A stretch of DNA of 56,123 nucleotides from Bacteroidia bacterium (GTDB taxonomy: Bacteria > Bacteroidota > Bacteroidia > UKL13-3), in contig JAGVLJ010000007.1 in the NCBI GenBank assembly GCA_020049855.1, positions 1 to 56,123 on the forward strand, read 5' to 3'. Position numbers and translations under genes: made by a program. Below, piece by piece: positions 34,333 to 43,460 of this stretch. Position 1 is the stretch's first letter, and every line of letters starts with the position of its first letter. The notes beneath the pieces are model-generated. The model did no database searches, was not told the DNA's origin, and saw only the letters and a program-made list of their open reading frames with translations.

Positions 34333-34981
34333 GTTTGGCGTGGGGTTGATCTTCAATAAGCAGTAAAAAAACTTCTTTTGGCCCTTGTGCACCCATAACA
34401 AGTGTGCGTTCAATATCGGAGGTACGGCTTGGGCCTGCCGCATAACATAGCATAGAAGGGAAATTACTCCCGTATTTGTTTTTAAGCAACAATAATGAAT
34501 CCCGCATATCAGGTACCAGTTGCGAGGCATAAGCTTTCACAAAGTGAACAGGCGAACTTATGGATGGGAGTCGCCCGTTTTTTCTCGAACTAAGCAGGAT
34601 ACTTCCGGTGCGAGCCTGAAGGCTTTCACAACTGGTAATGGCGGCATCGGCTTTTATCAGGTTTTCAATAGAAGACGTAAATTCCAATCCAATATCATCA
34701 AACTCATTCACTAATTTTGTTTCGTTACAAAAAATCTTCGATATGCCCCGTTCGCCAATAATGGTAAGAAGGTTGTCCATATAATCAAATTCGTTTTCGC
34801 AATACACAAAATGGCCTGCCAAAGCGGTAAACTGGGTGGCAAACTGAATGCGTAAATCACGACTATCTTTTGTAAAAACACCCGACTCAAGATCAATATT
34901 TGCAAAAGGATTTTTTGACTTGTAAAGCAAAGCCTGCCTGATACGTTTAAGAATCTTCTCTTTCGGGGTGCTTTCTTCCAT
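34322..34981 (-). CDS. LUD-domain protein (LutC/YkgG family)
   Basis: 219 residues with the LUD fold: N-terminal helix KILKRIRQALLYKSKNP, the central ADAAITSCESLQARTGSIL and the C-terminal GPSRTSDIERTLVMGAQGP, which is the family signature (G-P-S-x-T-x-D-I-E, G-x-H/Q-G-P). LutC works with LutA and LutB in lactate oxidation, but neither is present here. A lone LUD gene next to ftsH is a common Bacteroidota arrangement of unknown meaning. It begins 9 bases after ftsH ends and overlaps the LpxH-like gene by 11 bases. Confidence 0.85.
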   Translation of the reverse strand: MEESTPKEKILKRIRQALLYKSKNPFANIDLESGVFTKDSRDLRIQFATQFTALAGHFVYCENEFDYMDNLLTIIGERGISKIFCNETKLVNEFDDIGLEFTSSIENLIKADAAITSCESLQARTGSILLSSRKNGRLPSISSPVHFVKAYASQLVPDMRDSLLLLKNKYGSNFPSMLCYAAGPSRTSDIERTLVMGAQGPKEVFLLLIEDQPHAKLDS

Positions 34982-34990
34982 TAAATTACA

Positions 34991-37069
34991 TCACGTGTTT
35001 TCGGGGGGTGGTGGTGGAGAATTTACCTGTACACTTTCTTTTTCGTCAGCAGCCGGAGGTAATGCATCGGGTATATCGGTTGCTATTGCCTTATCATCAT
35101 CAGCCGTCATGTACTCCTCATAAGTTGTTTTGTGATCAAACGGGCGCTTGCCCAGTATCTGCTCCAAATCCGTTTGAAAAATAATTTCTTTTTCCAACAG
35201 GATTTTAGCGAGTTTATCGAGTAAATGCTTTTTCTCAAGCAGCATTTGTTTAGTACGCTGGTAAGCTTGATTTACCAGACTACGCACCTCCTCATCAATC
35301 ATGTCGGAAGTTTTATCTGAATAGGGTTTACTAAATCCGTATTCTCCCTGCGGATCGTTAAATGAAAGATTTCCTACCCGTGGATTCATTCCATAAATAG
35401 TAACCATAGCATAGGCCACCTTGGTAATACGTTCTAAATCATTTTGCGCTCCGGTTGAAATGCGTCCAAAAATGATATCCTCTGCCACACGACCACCCAG
35501 CGTCATACAGATTTCGTCCATGAGTTGCTCCACAGTATATAAATACTGTTCTTTCGGAAGGTACTGAGCATATCCCAATGCAGCAACTCCGCGTGGTACA
35601 ATTGAAACTTTAACGAGCGGATCGGCATGTTCCAGAAACCAGCCCGAGATGGCGTGGCCTGCCTCATGGTATGCCACAATTTTTTTCTCCTCAGGCGAGA
35701 TTATTTTATTTTTCTTTTCAAGCCCGCCTATTACGCGATCAATGGCATCCTGAAAATCGAGCATATCCACGTGCTGCTTATCTTTACGTGCCGCAATCAG
35801 GGCTGCTTCATTGCATACATTAGCAATATCGGCCCCTGCAAATCCCGGTGTTTGTGCTGAAAGTTTTTTCGCATCCACATCGGCATCTACTTTAATTGGC
35901 TTTAGGTGTACCCTGAAAATAGCCTCGCGACCCACTAGGTCAGGTTTATCAACAGATATTTGACGGTCAAAACGACCAGGTCTTAACAGGGCTGTATCTA
36001 AAATATCAGGGCGATTAGTAGCCGCTAAGATGATAACTCCTGAATCGGTTCCAAATCCATCCATCTCGGTGAGCAACTGATTTAATGTATTCTCCCGTTC
36101 ATCATTTCCGCCTTGAATCATATTGCGCCCGCGCGCCCGCCCAATGGCGTCAATTTCATCTATGAAAATAATACAGGGAGATTTCTCTTTTGCCTGTTTG
36201 AACAAGTCGCGCACACGTGATGCTCCCACACCTACAAACATCTCCACAAAATCAGATCCTGATAACGAAAAGAAGGGGACTCCAGCTTCCCCGGCAACAG
36301 CTTTGGCCAACAATGTCTTTCCTGTTCCTGGAGGGCCAATCAACAAGGCTCCTTTGGGAATTTTACCTCCCAGATTTGTATATTTTTTCGGATTTTTCAA
36401 AAAATCCACAATTTCCATTACCTCTTGTTTGGCCTCATCTAATCCGGCTACATCCTTAAAAGTAATGTTCACCATCATGTCTTTGTCGTATAGTTGAGCA
36501 CGGGAACGTCCGATATTGAAAATTTGGGCTCCTCCGCCTCCGCCACCACCCATTCTACGCATCACCAGCATCCAAAAACCAAAAATGAGTAACAACGGAA
36601 TAATCCATGAAAAAATTTCGCCCCATGCATTATGACTTGTGGTATACTCAAGTTCTATTTTTTCGTCAGGTGCAAAATCTTTTTGCACTGCTTCCATTTT
36701 TTCGTCAAACTTGCCTACATCGCCTATTTCAAAATAATAATGCGGGCCGGAGTCGCCTCCCATAATACCCGAACCCTTTATGGCATCCTTGTACTTTGGA
36801 TTATCTTTGGTTAGGGCTTCTTTTTTAAGGTACACTTCAGCCACCTTATCATTTACCACCACAATGCGTGCAACATCATGACTTAAGAGCATTTCTGATT
36901 TCACTCTCTGCCAAGTTGTCTTAACGGCAGGATCGGGTTGGTAGATATAAGTAACCAAAAATGCTACCGCAATGATGGCATATATCCAGTAAAAATTAAA
37001 TTTAGGAACCTGAGGTTGTTTGCCTTTAATAGGTTTTTTACTTTGGTTTATGTTGTCGTTATCGCTCAT
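34991..37069 (-). CDS. ftsH: ATP-dependent zinc metalloprotease FtsH
   Basis: 692 residues. Order of parts: a cytoplasmic start, first membrane helix ([20 protein letters not shown]), periplasmic domain, second helix (about 145-165), a Gly-rich linker, AAA+ ATPase with Walker A GPPGTGKT at 245-252, the second-region [10 protein letters not shown], and the M41 protease site HEAGH at 468-472. The C-terminus ends in an acidic, proline-rich tail. FtsH degrades unassembled membrane proteins and regulators, commonly including enzymes of lipid A synthesis; an LpxH-like gene is in the same run. Directly follows rsfS with 52 bases between. Confidence 0.97.
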   Translation of the reverse strand: MSDNDNINQSKKPIKGKQPQVPKFNFYWIYAIIAVAFLVTYIYQPDPAVKTTWQRVKSEMLLSHDVARIVVVNDKVAEVYLKKEALTKDNPKYKDAIKGSGIMGGDSGPHYYFEIGDVGKFDEKMEAVQKDFAPDEKIELEYTTSHNAWGEIFSWIIPLLLIFGFWMLVMRRMGGGGGGGAQIFNIGRSRAQLYDKDMMVNITFKDVAGLDEAKQEVMEIVDFLKNPKKYTNLGGKIPKGALLIGPPGTGKTLLAKAVAGEAGVPFFSLSGSDFVEMFVGVGASRVRDLFKQAKEKSPCIIFIDEIDAIGRARGRNMIQGGNDERENTLNQLLTEMDGFGTDSGVIILAATNRPDILDTALLRPGRFDRQISVDKPDLVGREAIFRVHLKPIKVDADVDAKKLSAQTPGFAGADIANVCNEAALIAARKDKQHVDMLDFQDAIDRVIGGLEKKNKIISPEEKKIVAYHEAGHAISGWFLEHADPLVKVSIVPRGVAALGYAQYLPKEQYLYTVEQLMDEICMTLGGRVAEDIIFGRISTGAQNDLERITKVAYAMVTIYGMNPRVGNLSFNDPQGEYGFSKPYSDKTSDMIDEEVRSLVNQAYQRTKQMLLEKKHLLDKLAKILLEKEIIFQTDLEQILGKRPFDHKTTYEEYMTADDDKAIATDIPDALPPAADEKESVQVNSPPPPPENT

Positions 37070-37121
37070 CTTTCAATTTAAAAAGTGATTTAATTATCAA
37101 AGCCTATGCCCTTATTCCTAA

Positions 37122-37493
37122 TTAGTCTTCGTATGAAGTTTGTACAGCATCACCCCATAATTCTTCAATCCCGTAGAAATCACGCTTATCACGTAAAAAA
37201 ATATGCACCACTACGTTGATATAATCCAGCAGCACCCACTCACAATTCTCCAGTCCCTCCCTGTGCCATGGCCATTCGCCTACTGCTTTATGCACCTCAT
37301 CTTCTACTGAGTTGGCAATAGCTTCTACCTGTCGGTCATTATCGGCATGACAGATAATAAAAAAGTCGGTCGAAGCTCCTTTTACCCCATGCATATCTAG
37401 TTTTACCACCTGATGGGCCTTTTTCTCCTGCATACCTTTCACAATCTGGTCGCACAAAATAGCCGCTTCGTCATCTTTTTTACGTTTTGCCAT
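37122..37493 (-). CDS. rsfS: Ribosome silencing factor RsfS
   Basis: 123 residues of the RsfS/Iojap family. Conserved parts: GVKGASTDFFIICHADNDRQ, EVHKAVGEWPWHREGLENCE, then WVLLDYINVVVHIFLRD and FYGIEELWGDA. RsfS binds ribosomal protein uL14 and blocks subunit joining when nutrients are short. Divergent from birA with only about 38 bases between the starts, so promoters overlap. First gene of the minus-strand run rsfS-ftsH-LUD-lpxH-propeller-prfA. Confidence 0.94.
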   Translation of the reverse strand: MAKRKKDDEAAILCDQIVKGMQEKKAHQVVKLDMHGVKGASTDFFIICHADNDRQVEAIANSVEDEVHKAVGEWPWHREGLENCEWVLLDYINVVVHIFLRDKRDFYGIEELWGDAVQTSYED

Positions 37494-37531
37494 GTAGCAT
37501 CAATATATTTGAAACAAATAAAGGAAATCTT

Positions 37532-38305
37532 TTGCAAAAGTACTCCAAAAACAGGCTGATAGCGGGCACTCAATATATTCATTTGTCGGAAACAGCCTCA
37601 ACCAACCTTTACCTTAGTAACCTGTTGCAAAATAACAGGTTGCCTGAAGGAACAATTGTTTCAACAGCCCACCAAACAACCGGAAGGGGACAAATGGGCA
37701 ACCGCTGGCATAGCGAAGCCGGCAAAAATTTAACCTTCAGTATGGTTATTTATCCGGGGTTTTTGAGTTTGCAAAAACAGTTTGTTCTTAACATGGCCGT
37801 TTCCCTTGCATTGGTTGACTACCTCAAAGCAATAATTCCTGATGTTTTTATTAAATGGCCTAATGATATTTACATTTCCCATAAAAAAATAGCAGGCATT
37901 CTGGTTGAAAATAGCATTACCGGAAATCAAATTAAACAAACAGTTATTGGTATCGGATTAAATGTAAACCAAATTATATTTCCGCCCGACTTAGCTAACC
38001 CGACTTCACTTACGCTCGAAACAGGAAGAAAGTTTGAACTGGAAGAAGTAACCGAACTCATTCTTAATTTTCTTGACGCAAGGTTGTTACAGTTAAAATC
38101 AGAGAAGTTTGAGCAACTCCATGAAGATTACCTTAAATATCTTTACCGCAGAAATAAACCTTACCTCTTTGATGTAAAAGGAGAAACAGTAGAAGGAGTA
38201 ATTAGAAACGTTGACAACACCGGACATTTGATAGTAGAAATAGCATCTGAAATGTGCACTTTTGGATTTAAAGAAATCAAATACCTGTACGAAATATGGA
38301 ATTAG
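37532..38305 (+). CDS. birA: Biotin--[acetyl-CoA-carboxylase] ligase
   Basis: 257 residues, a BirA-type ligase without an N-terminal DNA-binding domain (monofunctional). Key parts: SETASTNLYL, TTGRGQMGNRWHSEAGKNLT (biotinyl-AMP loop), IKWPNDIYISHKKIAGILVE with the active-site Lys, and GIGLNVN. It attaches biotin to carboxylase carrier proteins. The frame is open from TTG 37487, but that would overlap rsfS; TTG 37532 has AAAGGA a few bases upstream and fits homologues, so I use it. Overlaps coaX by 10 bases. Confidence 0.92.
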   Translation: MQKYSKNRLIAGTQYIHLSETASTNLYLSNLLQNNRLPEGTIVSTAHQTTGRGQMGNRWHSEAGKNLTFSMVIYPGFLSLQKQFVLNMAVSLALVDYLKAIIPDVFIKWPNDIYISHKKIAGILVENSITGNQIKQTVIGIGLNVNQIIFPPDLANPTSLTLETGRKFELEEVTELILNFLDARLLQLKSEKFEQLHEDYLKYLYRRNKPYLFDVKGETVEGVIRNVDNTGHLIVEIASEMCTFGFKEIKYLYEIWN

Positions 38306-39021
38306 TACTTGATGTCGGTAATACCCGAATTAAGGCTGCTATTTTTGATAAAAGCAAAATAACTGAGCTAATCCAATTTCATAGAGAAACGGAATTAGAT
38401 TTACTTGCTGTATTTTGCCAAAAGCACCGCTTACTTCCGGCAATAGTTGCTGATGTTGCCGTAAACAATCCGACCACCGATTATATCTTTTCCCAGCTTT
38501 CCAACCTACATAGATTTTCATATAAGAGTCGGTTGCCTTTTACAATTAATTATAAAACACCCCAAACACTGGGTGCTGACCGATTAGCAGCCTGTGCCGG
38601 AGCAGTTCATCTGTTTCCTAATAAACATGTTCTAGTGATTGATGCCGGAACCTGTATTACCTATGATTTAGTTAGTAAAAGCGGGCAATATGAAGGTGGA
38701 GCCATTTCTCCCGGATTATATATGCGCTACAAGGCATTGACTGAATTTACCGGAAAATTACCCCTTATTAAACACCGAAATTTTGAAGAATTAACCGGAA
38801 AAAGTACGGAAGAAAGTATTCTGTCAGGGGTGCAAAATGGGATTATTGCTGAATTAACCAATATCATTGAACAGTACAAGGTTTCTTTACCAGATTTACA
38901 TGTGGTAATTTGTGGCGGAGATGCTCCATTTTTGGCTAAGCGACTTAAATGTAACATATTTGCGGAACCAAATCTGGTTTTGGCCGGATTATATTACATA
39001 CTTACCATTCATGCACAATAA
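38296..39021 (+). CDS. coaX: Type III pantothenate kinase
   Basis: 241 residues with the CoaX motifs: DVGNTRIKAAIFD (ATP-binding loop), TLGADRLAACAGA (pantothenate site with the conserved Asp and Arg) and VIDAGTCITYD. It phosphorylates pantothenate in the first step of coenzyme A synthesis and, unlike CoaA, needs a monovalent cation and is not feedback inhibited by CoA (known for the family). Overlaps birA at the 5' end by 10 bases and the FadL-like gene at the 3' end by 11, so translation is probably coupled. Confidence 0.95.
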   Translation: MELVLDVGNTRIKAAIFDKSKITELIQFHRETELDLLAVFCQKHRLLPAIVADVAVNNPTTDYIFSQLSNLHRFSYKSRLPFTINYKTPQTLGADRLAACAGAVHLFPNKHVLVIDAGTCITYDLVSKSGQYEGGAISPGLYMRYKALTEFTGKLPLIKHRNFEELTGKSTEESILSGVQNGIIAELTNIIEQYKVSLPDLHVVICGGDAPFLAKRLKCNIFAEPNLVLAGLYYILTIHAQ

Positions 39022-40408
39022 ACCTTTTCGACAACTTACTTCATTATGCTTCTTTTGTTTGACTACCATTACTGTTATGGCTCAAAACAATACCAAATCT
39101 CCCTATTCCCGCTTTGGAATAGGTGATCTTGCGTTTCAAGGTTTCTCCATTCAAAGCAGCATGAGCCAAAGTGGTTCCGCATTTAGACGGGGTGGATATA
39201 TCAACCCATTAAACCCCGCCTCCTACAATAGTCTGGTACGAACCGTTTATGAAACCGGAGCACTTTTTGAAAACGGAACCATTTCCTCAAGTGGGCAATC
39301 GCAGTATTTCAGAAACGCCTCTTACGGATACCTTGCCTTAGGAATGCCTGTAATGAAAAAAATAGGTTGGGGTGCCAGTTTTGGCTTACAGCCGGTAAGC
39401 CACGTTGGCTATAATATTTCCAATTACTTGTTCACCGGAAGTAATAATATACTTACACAAACTTCGTACACAGGTCGTGGCGGACTTTCAAAATTTTATA
39501 TGGGGCACAGTTTTAAGCTATGGAGCTGCAATTGTTTTGATACGCTGGAAAAACCTTTTCAAAAACATGAATTGAATGGCGGCTTTAACGTTAACTATAT
39601 GTACGGGCAAATGAAAATTGGGAAGTCTGCTTATTTCGGAGACACAACTTTCACTACTAACAATTATAAAGAAGATCGCACGCGATACATTGGAGATGTT
39701 ACCTTTGATTTAGGGTTACAATATGTGTATCGGCCAACTGATACACGTAGCCTTACCATTGGAGCAACCTATGCTCCCACCCGCACCCTTGCCGGAAACC
39801 AGGTGGTATTTGCCCGCACCGTTTATCCGGGTTATTATGACCGAGACAGAGATACTCTGCTCTATACCGAAACCGCTAACAAGCCTGCACTAAAATTACC
39901 TGCTGCTTGGGGGCTGGGAGCCGTATACCAGAGACAGGGTTTAGGAAAGGATTTAAATGATAAGAAAAAGCAAAATGAGCTTATTCTTACTTTTGATATT
40001 AAAGGACAAGATTGGCGTAAATATTCCATATTTGGCCGGCAGGATTCCCTTCGAAATAGCTTCTCTGTATCGGCCGGGGCGGCCTTTACTCCACTCACCG
40101 ATTTAAACGTAAGAAAAAAAAGACTTGCAAAAGTTGAATACCGAGCCGGACTTCGATTTACACAAACTAATCTACAACTGAATGGCGAACCTATTGCCGA
40201 ATACGGAATGAGTGTAGGTGCAGGTGTGCCTTTAAAAATCAGAAAAACACGCGATAATTCAGCATTCATTCTGTCGAAAATTAATTTATCAGTTGAATAT
40301 TTTAAACGGGGTACGTTAAATGGTTCGCTGCTTCAGGAAAACCACCTGCGTTTTACATTGGGAATTACTTTTGAGGACGAATGGTTCCAGAAATGGAAAT
40401 TTGACTAA
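39011..40408 (+). CDS. FadL/OmpP1-like outer-membrane protein
   Basis: 465 residues from ATG 39011, which gives a proper signal peptide (MHNKPFRQLTSLCFFCLTTI, ending TVMAQ). The mature start NNTKSPYSRFGIGDLAF, then NPLNPASYNSL, is typical of a Bacteroidota group of FadL-like barrels. Alternating beta strands run to the end, which closes with FTLGITFEDEWFQKWKFD. Probably a channel for a hydrophobic compound in the outer membrane; substrate unknown. The frame is open further upstream inside coaX, but that would destroy the signal peptide. Confidence 0.8.
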   Translation: MHNKPFRQLTSLCFFCLTTITVMAQNNTKSPYSRFGIGDLAFQGFSIQSSMSQSGSAFRRGGYINPLNPASYNSLVRTVYETGALFENGTISSSGQSQYFRNASYGYLALGMPVMKKIGWGASFGLQPVSHVGYNISNYLFTGSNNILTQTSYTGRGGLSKFYMGHSFKLWSCNCFDTLEKPFQKHELNGGFNVNYMYGQMKIGKSAYFGDTTFTTNNYKEDRTRYIGDVTFDLGLQYVYRPTDTRSLTIGATYAPTRTLAGNQVVFARTVYPGYYDRDRDTLLYTETANKPALKLPAAWGLGAVYQRQGLGKDLNDKKKQNELILTFDIKGQDWRKYSIFGRQDSLRNSFSVSAGAAFTPLTDLNVRKKRLAKVEYRAGLRFTQTNLQLNGEPIAEYGMSVGAGVPLKIRKTRDNSAFILSKINLSVEYFKRGTLNGSLLQENHLRFTLGITFEDEWFQKWKFD

Positions 40409-40431
40409 TCTCCTTTTCGCATTATAAGAAT

Positions 40432-41010
40432 ATGTTTCATAAAAAAACATTTCAATTTTTGGCAACCTCTTTTTTATTCGGCTGCCTTCTTGCTTCGTGC
40501 GAAAGTGATATGGAAAAAATTAAGCTGGTTACCGAAAACAAAAAGTTTCCAATAGAGCGGGGAATAAAAATTGAAATGACCTATACCGATTCTGGGATCA
40601 TACGTGTAAAAATGTTAGCTCCGCTTATTGAGAGATACCAAGAAGAGCGACCCTACACGGAAATGAAAAAAGGACTTACATGTTATTTTTATAACAGCAA
40701 CCATCAGGTAGAAAGTATGCTCAAAGCCCGGTATGCTATCAGGTGGGAAAATGAAAAATTGATGGAAGCCCGAGACAGCGTAATTGTAATTAATACGAAA
40801 GGAGAAACGCTTATATCCGAACAAATTTTTTGGAATGAAGTCACCAAAAAAATTTACTCCAAAAATAAGTTGGTAACTATTACTCAGAAAGACCAGATTT
40901 TATACGGATACGGGTTTGAATCGAATGAGGATTTCACGAAGTATAAAATTTTTAAATTGAAAGGAATCATTAAACTTAACGAGGAAACAAATGCAGCAAC
41001 TACTAAGTAA
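40432..41010 (+). CDS. lptC: LPS export protein LptC
   Basis: 192 residues. The N-terminus is a lipoprotein signal with lipobox LLASC (Cys about residue 23), different from the membrane-anchored LptC of Escherichia coli. The LptC beta-jellyroll is visible in GIKIEMTYTDSGIIRVKMLA, YTEMKKGLTCYFYNSNHQVE and KKIYSKNKLVTITQKDQILY. LptC receives LPS from LptBFG and passes it to LptA across the periplasm. Overlaps the small membrane-protein gene by 20 bases. Upstream is the FadL-like barrel, downstream a CorC-type protein. Confidence 0.88.
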   Translation: MFHKKTFQFLATSFLFGCLLASCESDMEKIKLVTENKKFPIERGIKIEMTYTDSGIIRVKMLAPLIERYQEERPYTEMKKGLTCYFYNSNHQVESMLKARYAIRWENEKLMEARDSVIVINTKGETLISEQIFWNEVTKKIYSKNKLVTITQKDQILYGYGFESNEDFTKYKIFKLKGIIKLNEETNAATTK

Positions 41011-41158
41011 AACATGGTTGTGGCTTGCGATACTGGCATTGCTGATAAGCATCTACGTTACATTAACCGATGGGTTTATTTTTGGTAAAGCATACATATT
41101 TTTGCTCATCTCCGGTGGCTCATTTTTCTTTTTCAAATTCAAAAGCAAGGGTAAGTAA
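40991..41158 (+). CDS. 55-residue membrane protein
   Basis: ATG 40991 to TAA 41156-41158, overlapping the 3' end of lptC by 20 bases and ending two bases before the next ATG. It has two hydrophobic segments, WLWLAILALLISIYVTL and AYIFLLISGGSFFFF, and a basic end (KFKSKGK). The tight packing between two real genes argues that it is translated. No family recognised; it could assist LptC or the CBS protein in the membrane. Confidence 0.65.
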   Translation: MQQLLSKTWLWLAILALLISIYVTLTDGFIFGKAYIFLLISGGSFFFFKFKSKGK

Positions 41159-41160
41159 CT

Positions 41161-42423
41161 ATGGAACAACATCACTATATTATACTTGTTTCCATGCTCA
41201 TGTCGGCCTTCTTTTCGGGTATTGAAATTGCATTCATTACCGCGAGCAAATTGCGCATTGAACTAAAAAGCAAACAAGGCAGTTATACCGCAAAAATTCT
41301 TTCGGGCTTTGTAAAAGAGCCATCCAAGTTTATCAGCACTACCCTTATCGGGAATAATATTGCGCTGGTTATTTACAGTATTTTCATGGACGAAGCTATT
41401 TCTCCATCTATAAAAGCTATTCTTCCGTACGACCACAACAATGAGTTTTTGGTACTGTTATTTACCACTTTTATTTCAACCATTGTAGTACTGTTGCTAG
41501 CTGAATTTTTACCAAAAGCCCTATTCAGGATTAATCCCGATTTTATTCTCTTTCTGCTCACCTTTCCGTTCATGGTTTTCTATTACCTGCTTTGGCCGAT
41601 AGTTCATTTTATCGTTTTCCTTTCAAAAGTAGTTTTTGTAAAAATTTTCCGAATGGACTTTGCTGAAGAAACCCCTGTTTTCAGCAAAATTGATTTAGAC
41701 AATTATATTAACGAAAGTGAAAAATTAGATTTGGATGAAGACGCTGATGTAGATACTGAAATTTTTAGGAACGCTCTTGATTTTGCCAACGTAAAAGTAA
41801 GGGAGTGCATGATACCCCGAACCGAATTGGTAGCTATTGAAGTAACAGACAGCATTGATAATTTATATCTGAAATTTGTTGAATCGGGACATTCAAAAAT
41901 TCTTATTTACCATGATTCTATTGATAATATCATCGGGTATGTACATCAGGTGGAAATGTTTAAAAAACCAAAAAACATCCGCTCAATAATGGTAGCTCCC
42001 ATTATTGCAACCGAATCAATGCCCGCCAATGAATTGCTTAAGCAGTTTTCGCACAACAAAAAGAGTGTTGCCCTAGTGGTTGATGAATTTGGAGGTACAG
42101 CTGGAATGGTGACCATTGAGGATATAATGGAAGAAATATTTGGGGAGATAGAAGACGAGTATGACGTGGAACAACTCACAGAAACCAAAATATCAGAGAG
42201 TGAATTTATTTTTTCAGCCCGCCTCGAAACAGATTACCTCAACAAAACTTATAACCTTCACATTCCGAATGGAGAATATAAAACACTTGGCGGATATATT
42301 TTTGCCACACATGAAAGCATTCCCCATAAAGACGAGAAAATTCAAATTGGTAAAATAGAGTTTACCATCCTGTCTGTCTATCACACCCGTATCAACGAAG
42401 TGCGCCTCAGGCTGTCAAACTGA
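41161..42423 (+). CDS. CNNM/CorC-type hemolysin-family membrane protein
   Basis: 420 residues: an N-terminal DUF21 (CNNM) transmembrane domain with about four helices (residues 1-190; SAFFSGIEIAFITASKLRIE), two CBS domains (about 205-325; VRECMIPRTELVAIEVTDSI, then FGGTAGMVTIEDIMEEIFGE) and a C-terminal CorC_HlyC domain (ETDYLNKTYNLHIPNGEYKT). Such proteins transport or sense magnesium with the CBS pair binding nucleotide. The hemolysin label is historical. Starts two bases after the small membrane-protein gene. Confidence 0.92.
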   Translation: MEQHHYIILVSMLMSAFFSGIEIAFITASKLRIELKSKQGSYTAKILSGFVKEPSKFISTTLIGNNIALVIYSIFMDEAISPSIKAILPYDHNNEFLVLLFTTFISTIVVLLLAEFLPKALFRINPDFILFLLTFPFMVFYYLLWPIVHFIVFLSKVVFVKIFRMDFAEETPVFSKIDLDNYINESEKLDLDEDADVDTEIFRNALDFANVKVRECMIPRTELVAIEVTDSIDNLYLKFVESGHSKILIYHDSIDNIIGYVHQVEMFKKPKNIRSIMVAPIIATESMPANELLKQFSHNKKSVALVVDEFGGTAGMVTIEDIMEEIFGEIEDEYDVEQLTETKISESEFIFSARLETDYLNKTYNLHIPNGEYKTLGGYIFATHESIPHKDEKIQIGKIEFTILSVYHTRINEVRLRLSN

Positions 42424-42460
42424 GTTTGGCTGTTTGCCCAATTTGGGTTTAATTTGTTGA

Positions 42461-43114
42461 ATGATACATAGAGAAGGCTCCGCAACCATTTTTATAACCC
42501 TTGCCGTATTATTTGTACTGAATTTCACCGTCCAGTACTTTATTCCACATCCTGAATGGATTAATCAAGTAGTGCTGTTTATTTCTACCGTTTTTCTCTG
42601 TATTATTCTCCAGTTTTTCAGAAATCCGCCACGCAACACACCAAAAAATGATACCCATATTATTGCACCTGCCGATGGCAAAGTGGTGGTGATTGAAGAA
42701 GTAGAGGAGTCAGAATTTTTTAACGGAAAACGCCTGCAGGTTTCTATTTTTATGTCTCCTTTTAATGTGCACGTAAACCGAAATCCTGTTACCGGAACGG
42801 TAAAGTATTTTAAATACCATCCGGGAAAATATTTAGTAGCTTGGCATCCCAAGTCATCTACAGAAAATGAGCGCACCACTACCGTTATTGAACACAAAAG
42901 CGGCAAACAGATTTTATTCAGGCAGATTGCAGGTGCCTTAGCTAAACGCATTTGCTGGTATGTAGAACAAGGGCAACAAGTACAGCAGGGCGGTGAAATG
43001 GGTTTCATTAAATTTGGTTCAAGGGTGGATATGTTTCTTCCGTTGAATGCCAAAGTACAGGTTGCCCTGAATGAAAAGGTAAGCGGGGGAGAAACTGTGA
43101 TTGCCAGTTGGTAA
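42461..43114 (+). CDS. psd: Phosphatidylserine decarboxylase family protein
   Basis: 217 residues, the short form common in Bacteroidota. A membrane helix pair (residues 8-50) precedes the catalytic domain: APADGKVVVIEEV, FMSPFNVHVNRNPVTGTV with the catalytic His, and the self-cleavage site Gly186-Ser187 in FGSRVD, from which the pyruvoyl cofactor forms. The enzyme makes phosphatidylethanolamine on the inner membrane. CdsA, which supplies CDP-diacylglycerol, is also in this window at 50222-51034. Short spacing after the CorC-type gene (37 bases). Confidence 0.93.
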   Translation: MIHREGSATIFITLAVLFVLNFTVQYFIPHPEWINQVVLFISTVFLCIILQFFRNPPRNTPKNDTHIIAPADGKVVVIEEVEESEFFNGKRLQVSIFMSPFNVHVNRNPVTGTVKYFKYHPGKYLVAWHPKSSTENERTTTVIEHKSGKQILFRQIAGALAKRICWYVEQGQQVQQGGEMGFIKFGSRVDMFLPLNAKVQVALNEKVSGGETVIASW

Positions 43115-43152
43115 TGTGATACATATATTTAATCACTTAATATATTCGGGAT

Positions 43153-43413
43153 ATGAAAAAATTAATGATTCTTATCGCTTTTTTGGGGCTTGGATTAGCT
43201 TACTCAAGTGTGTATGCACGTTCTCAATGCATTTACTCGGTAAAATGCGATTCAACCAAATCTTGCTCCTCTAAAAAAGGAAATGCCCATTGCAAAGACA
43301 AAAAAACTAAAGGTAAAAAGAAAGGTTGCTGTAACATGAAAACTTCTGCTATCACCAGAACCTTCCCTACCTTCGCCAAAAAAGTAGAACAATACAACTT
43401 TAGCGTGCAATAG
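43153..43413 (+). CDS. Small secreted Cys/Lys-rich protein
   Basis: 86 residues. Signal peptide MKKLMILIAFLGLGLAYSSV ending YAR, then a short basic domain with eight Cys in CIYSVKCDSTKSCSSKKG, HCKDKKTKGKKKGCCNMK. The paired Cys and Lys-rich body might bind metal or form disulfides; no family is recognised. A palindromic GTGAT...ATCAC near 43115-43140 precedes it and a strong terminator follows. Confidence 0.65.
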   Translation: MKKLMILIAFLGLGLAYSSVYARSQCIYSVKCDSTKSCSSKKGNAHCKDKKTKGKKKGCCNMKTSAITRTFPTFAKKVEQYNFSVQ

Positions 43414-43432
43414 CAACAGGTTTTTCCTGAAC

Positions 43433-43460
43433 AAAAAAGCCGCCCCGATGCGGCTTTTTT
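43433..43460 (+). terminator. Intrinsic terminator
   Basis: AAAAAAGCCGC-CCCGAT-GCGGCTTTTTT at 43433-43460: a GC-rich stem with flanking A and T runs, ending the small secreted-protein gene. Confidence 0.85.

Noticed and set aside
34333-34530. Long N-terminal extension of the LpxH-like frame
   Set aside because: It runs through the LUD gene in another frame and encodes no conserved sequence; the phosphoesterase core begins just after 34332.
38912-39010. Upstream start for the FadL-like barrel inside coaX
   Set aside because: It would place 33 residues before the signal peptide; ATG 39011 gives a clean export signal.
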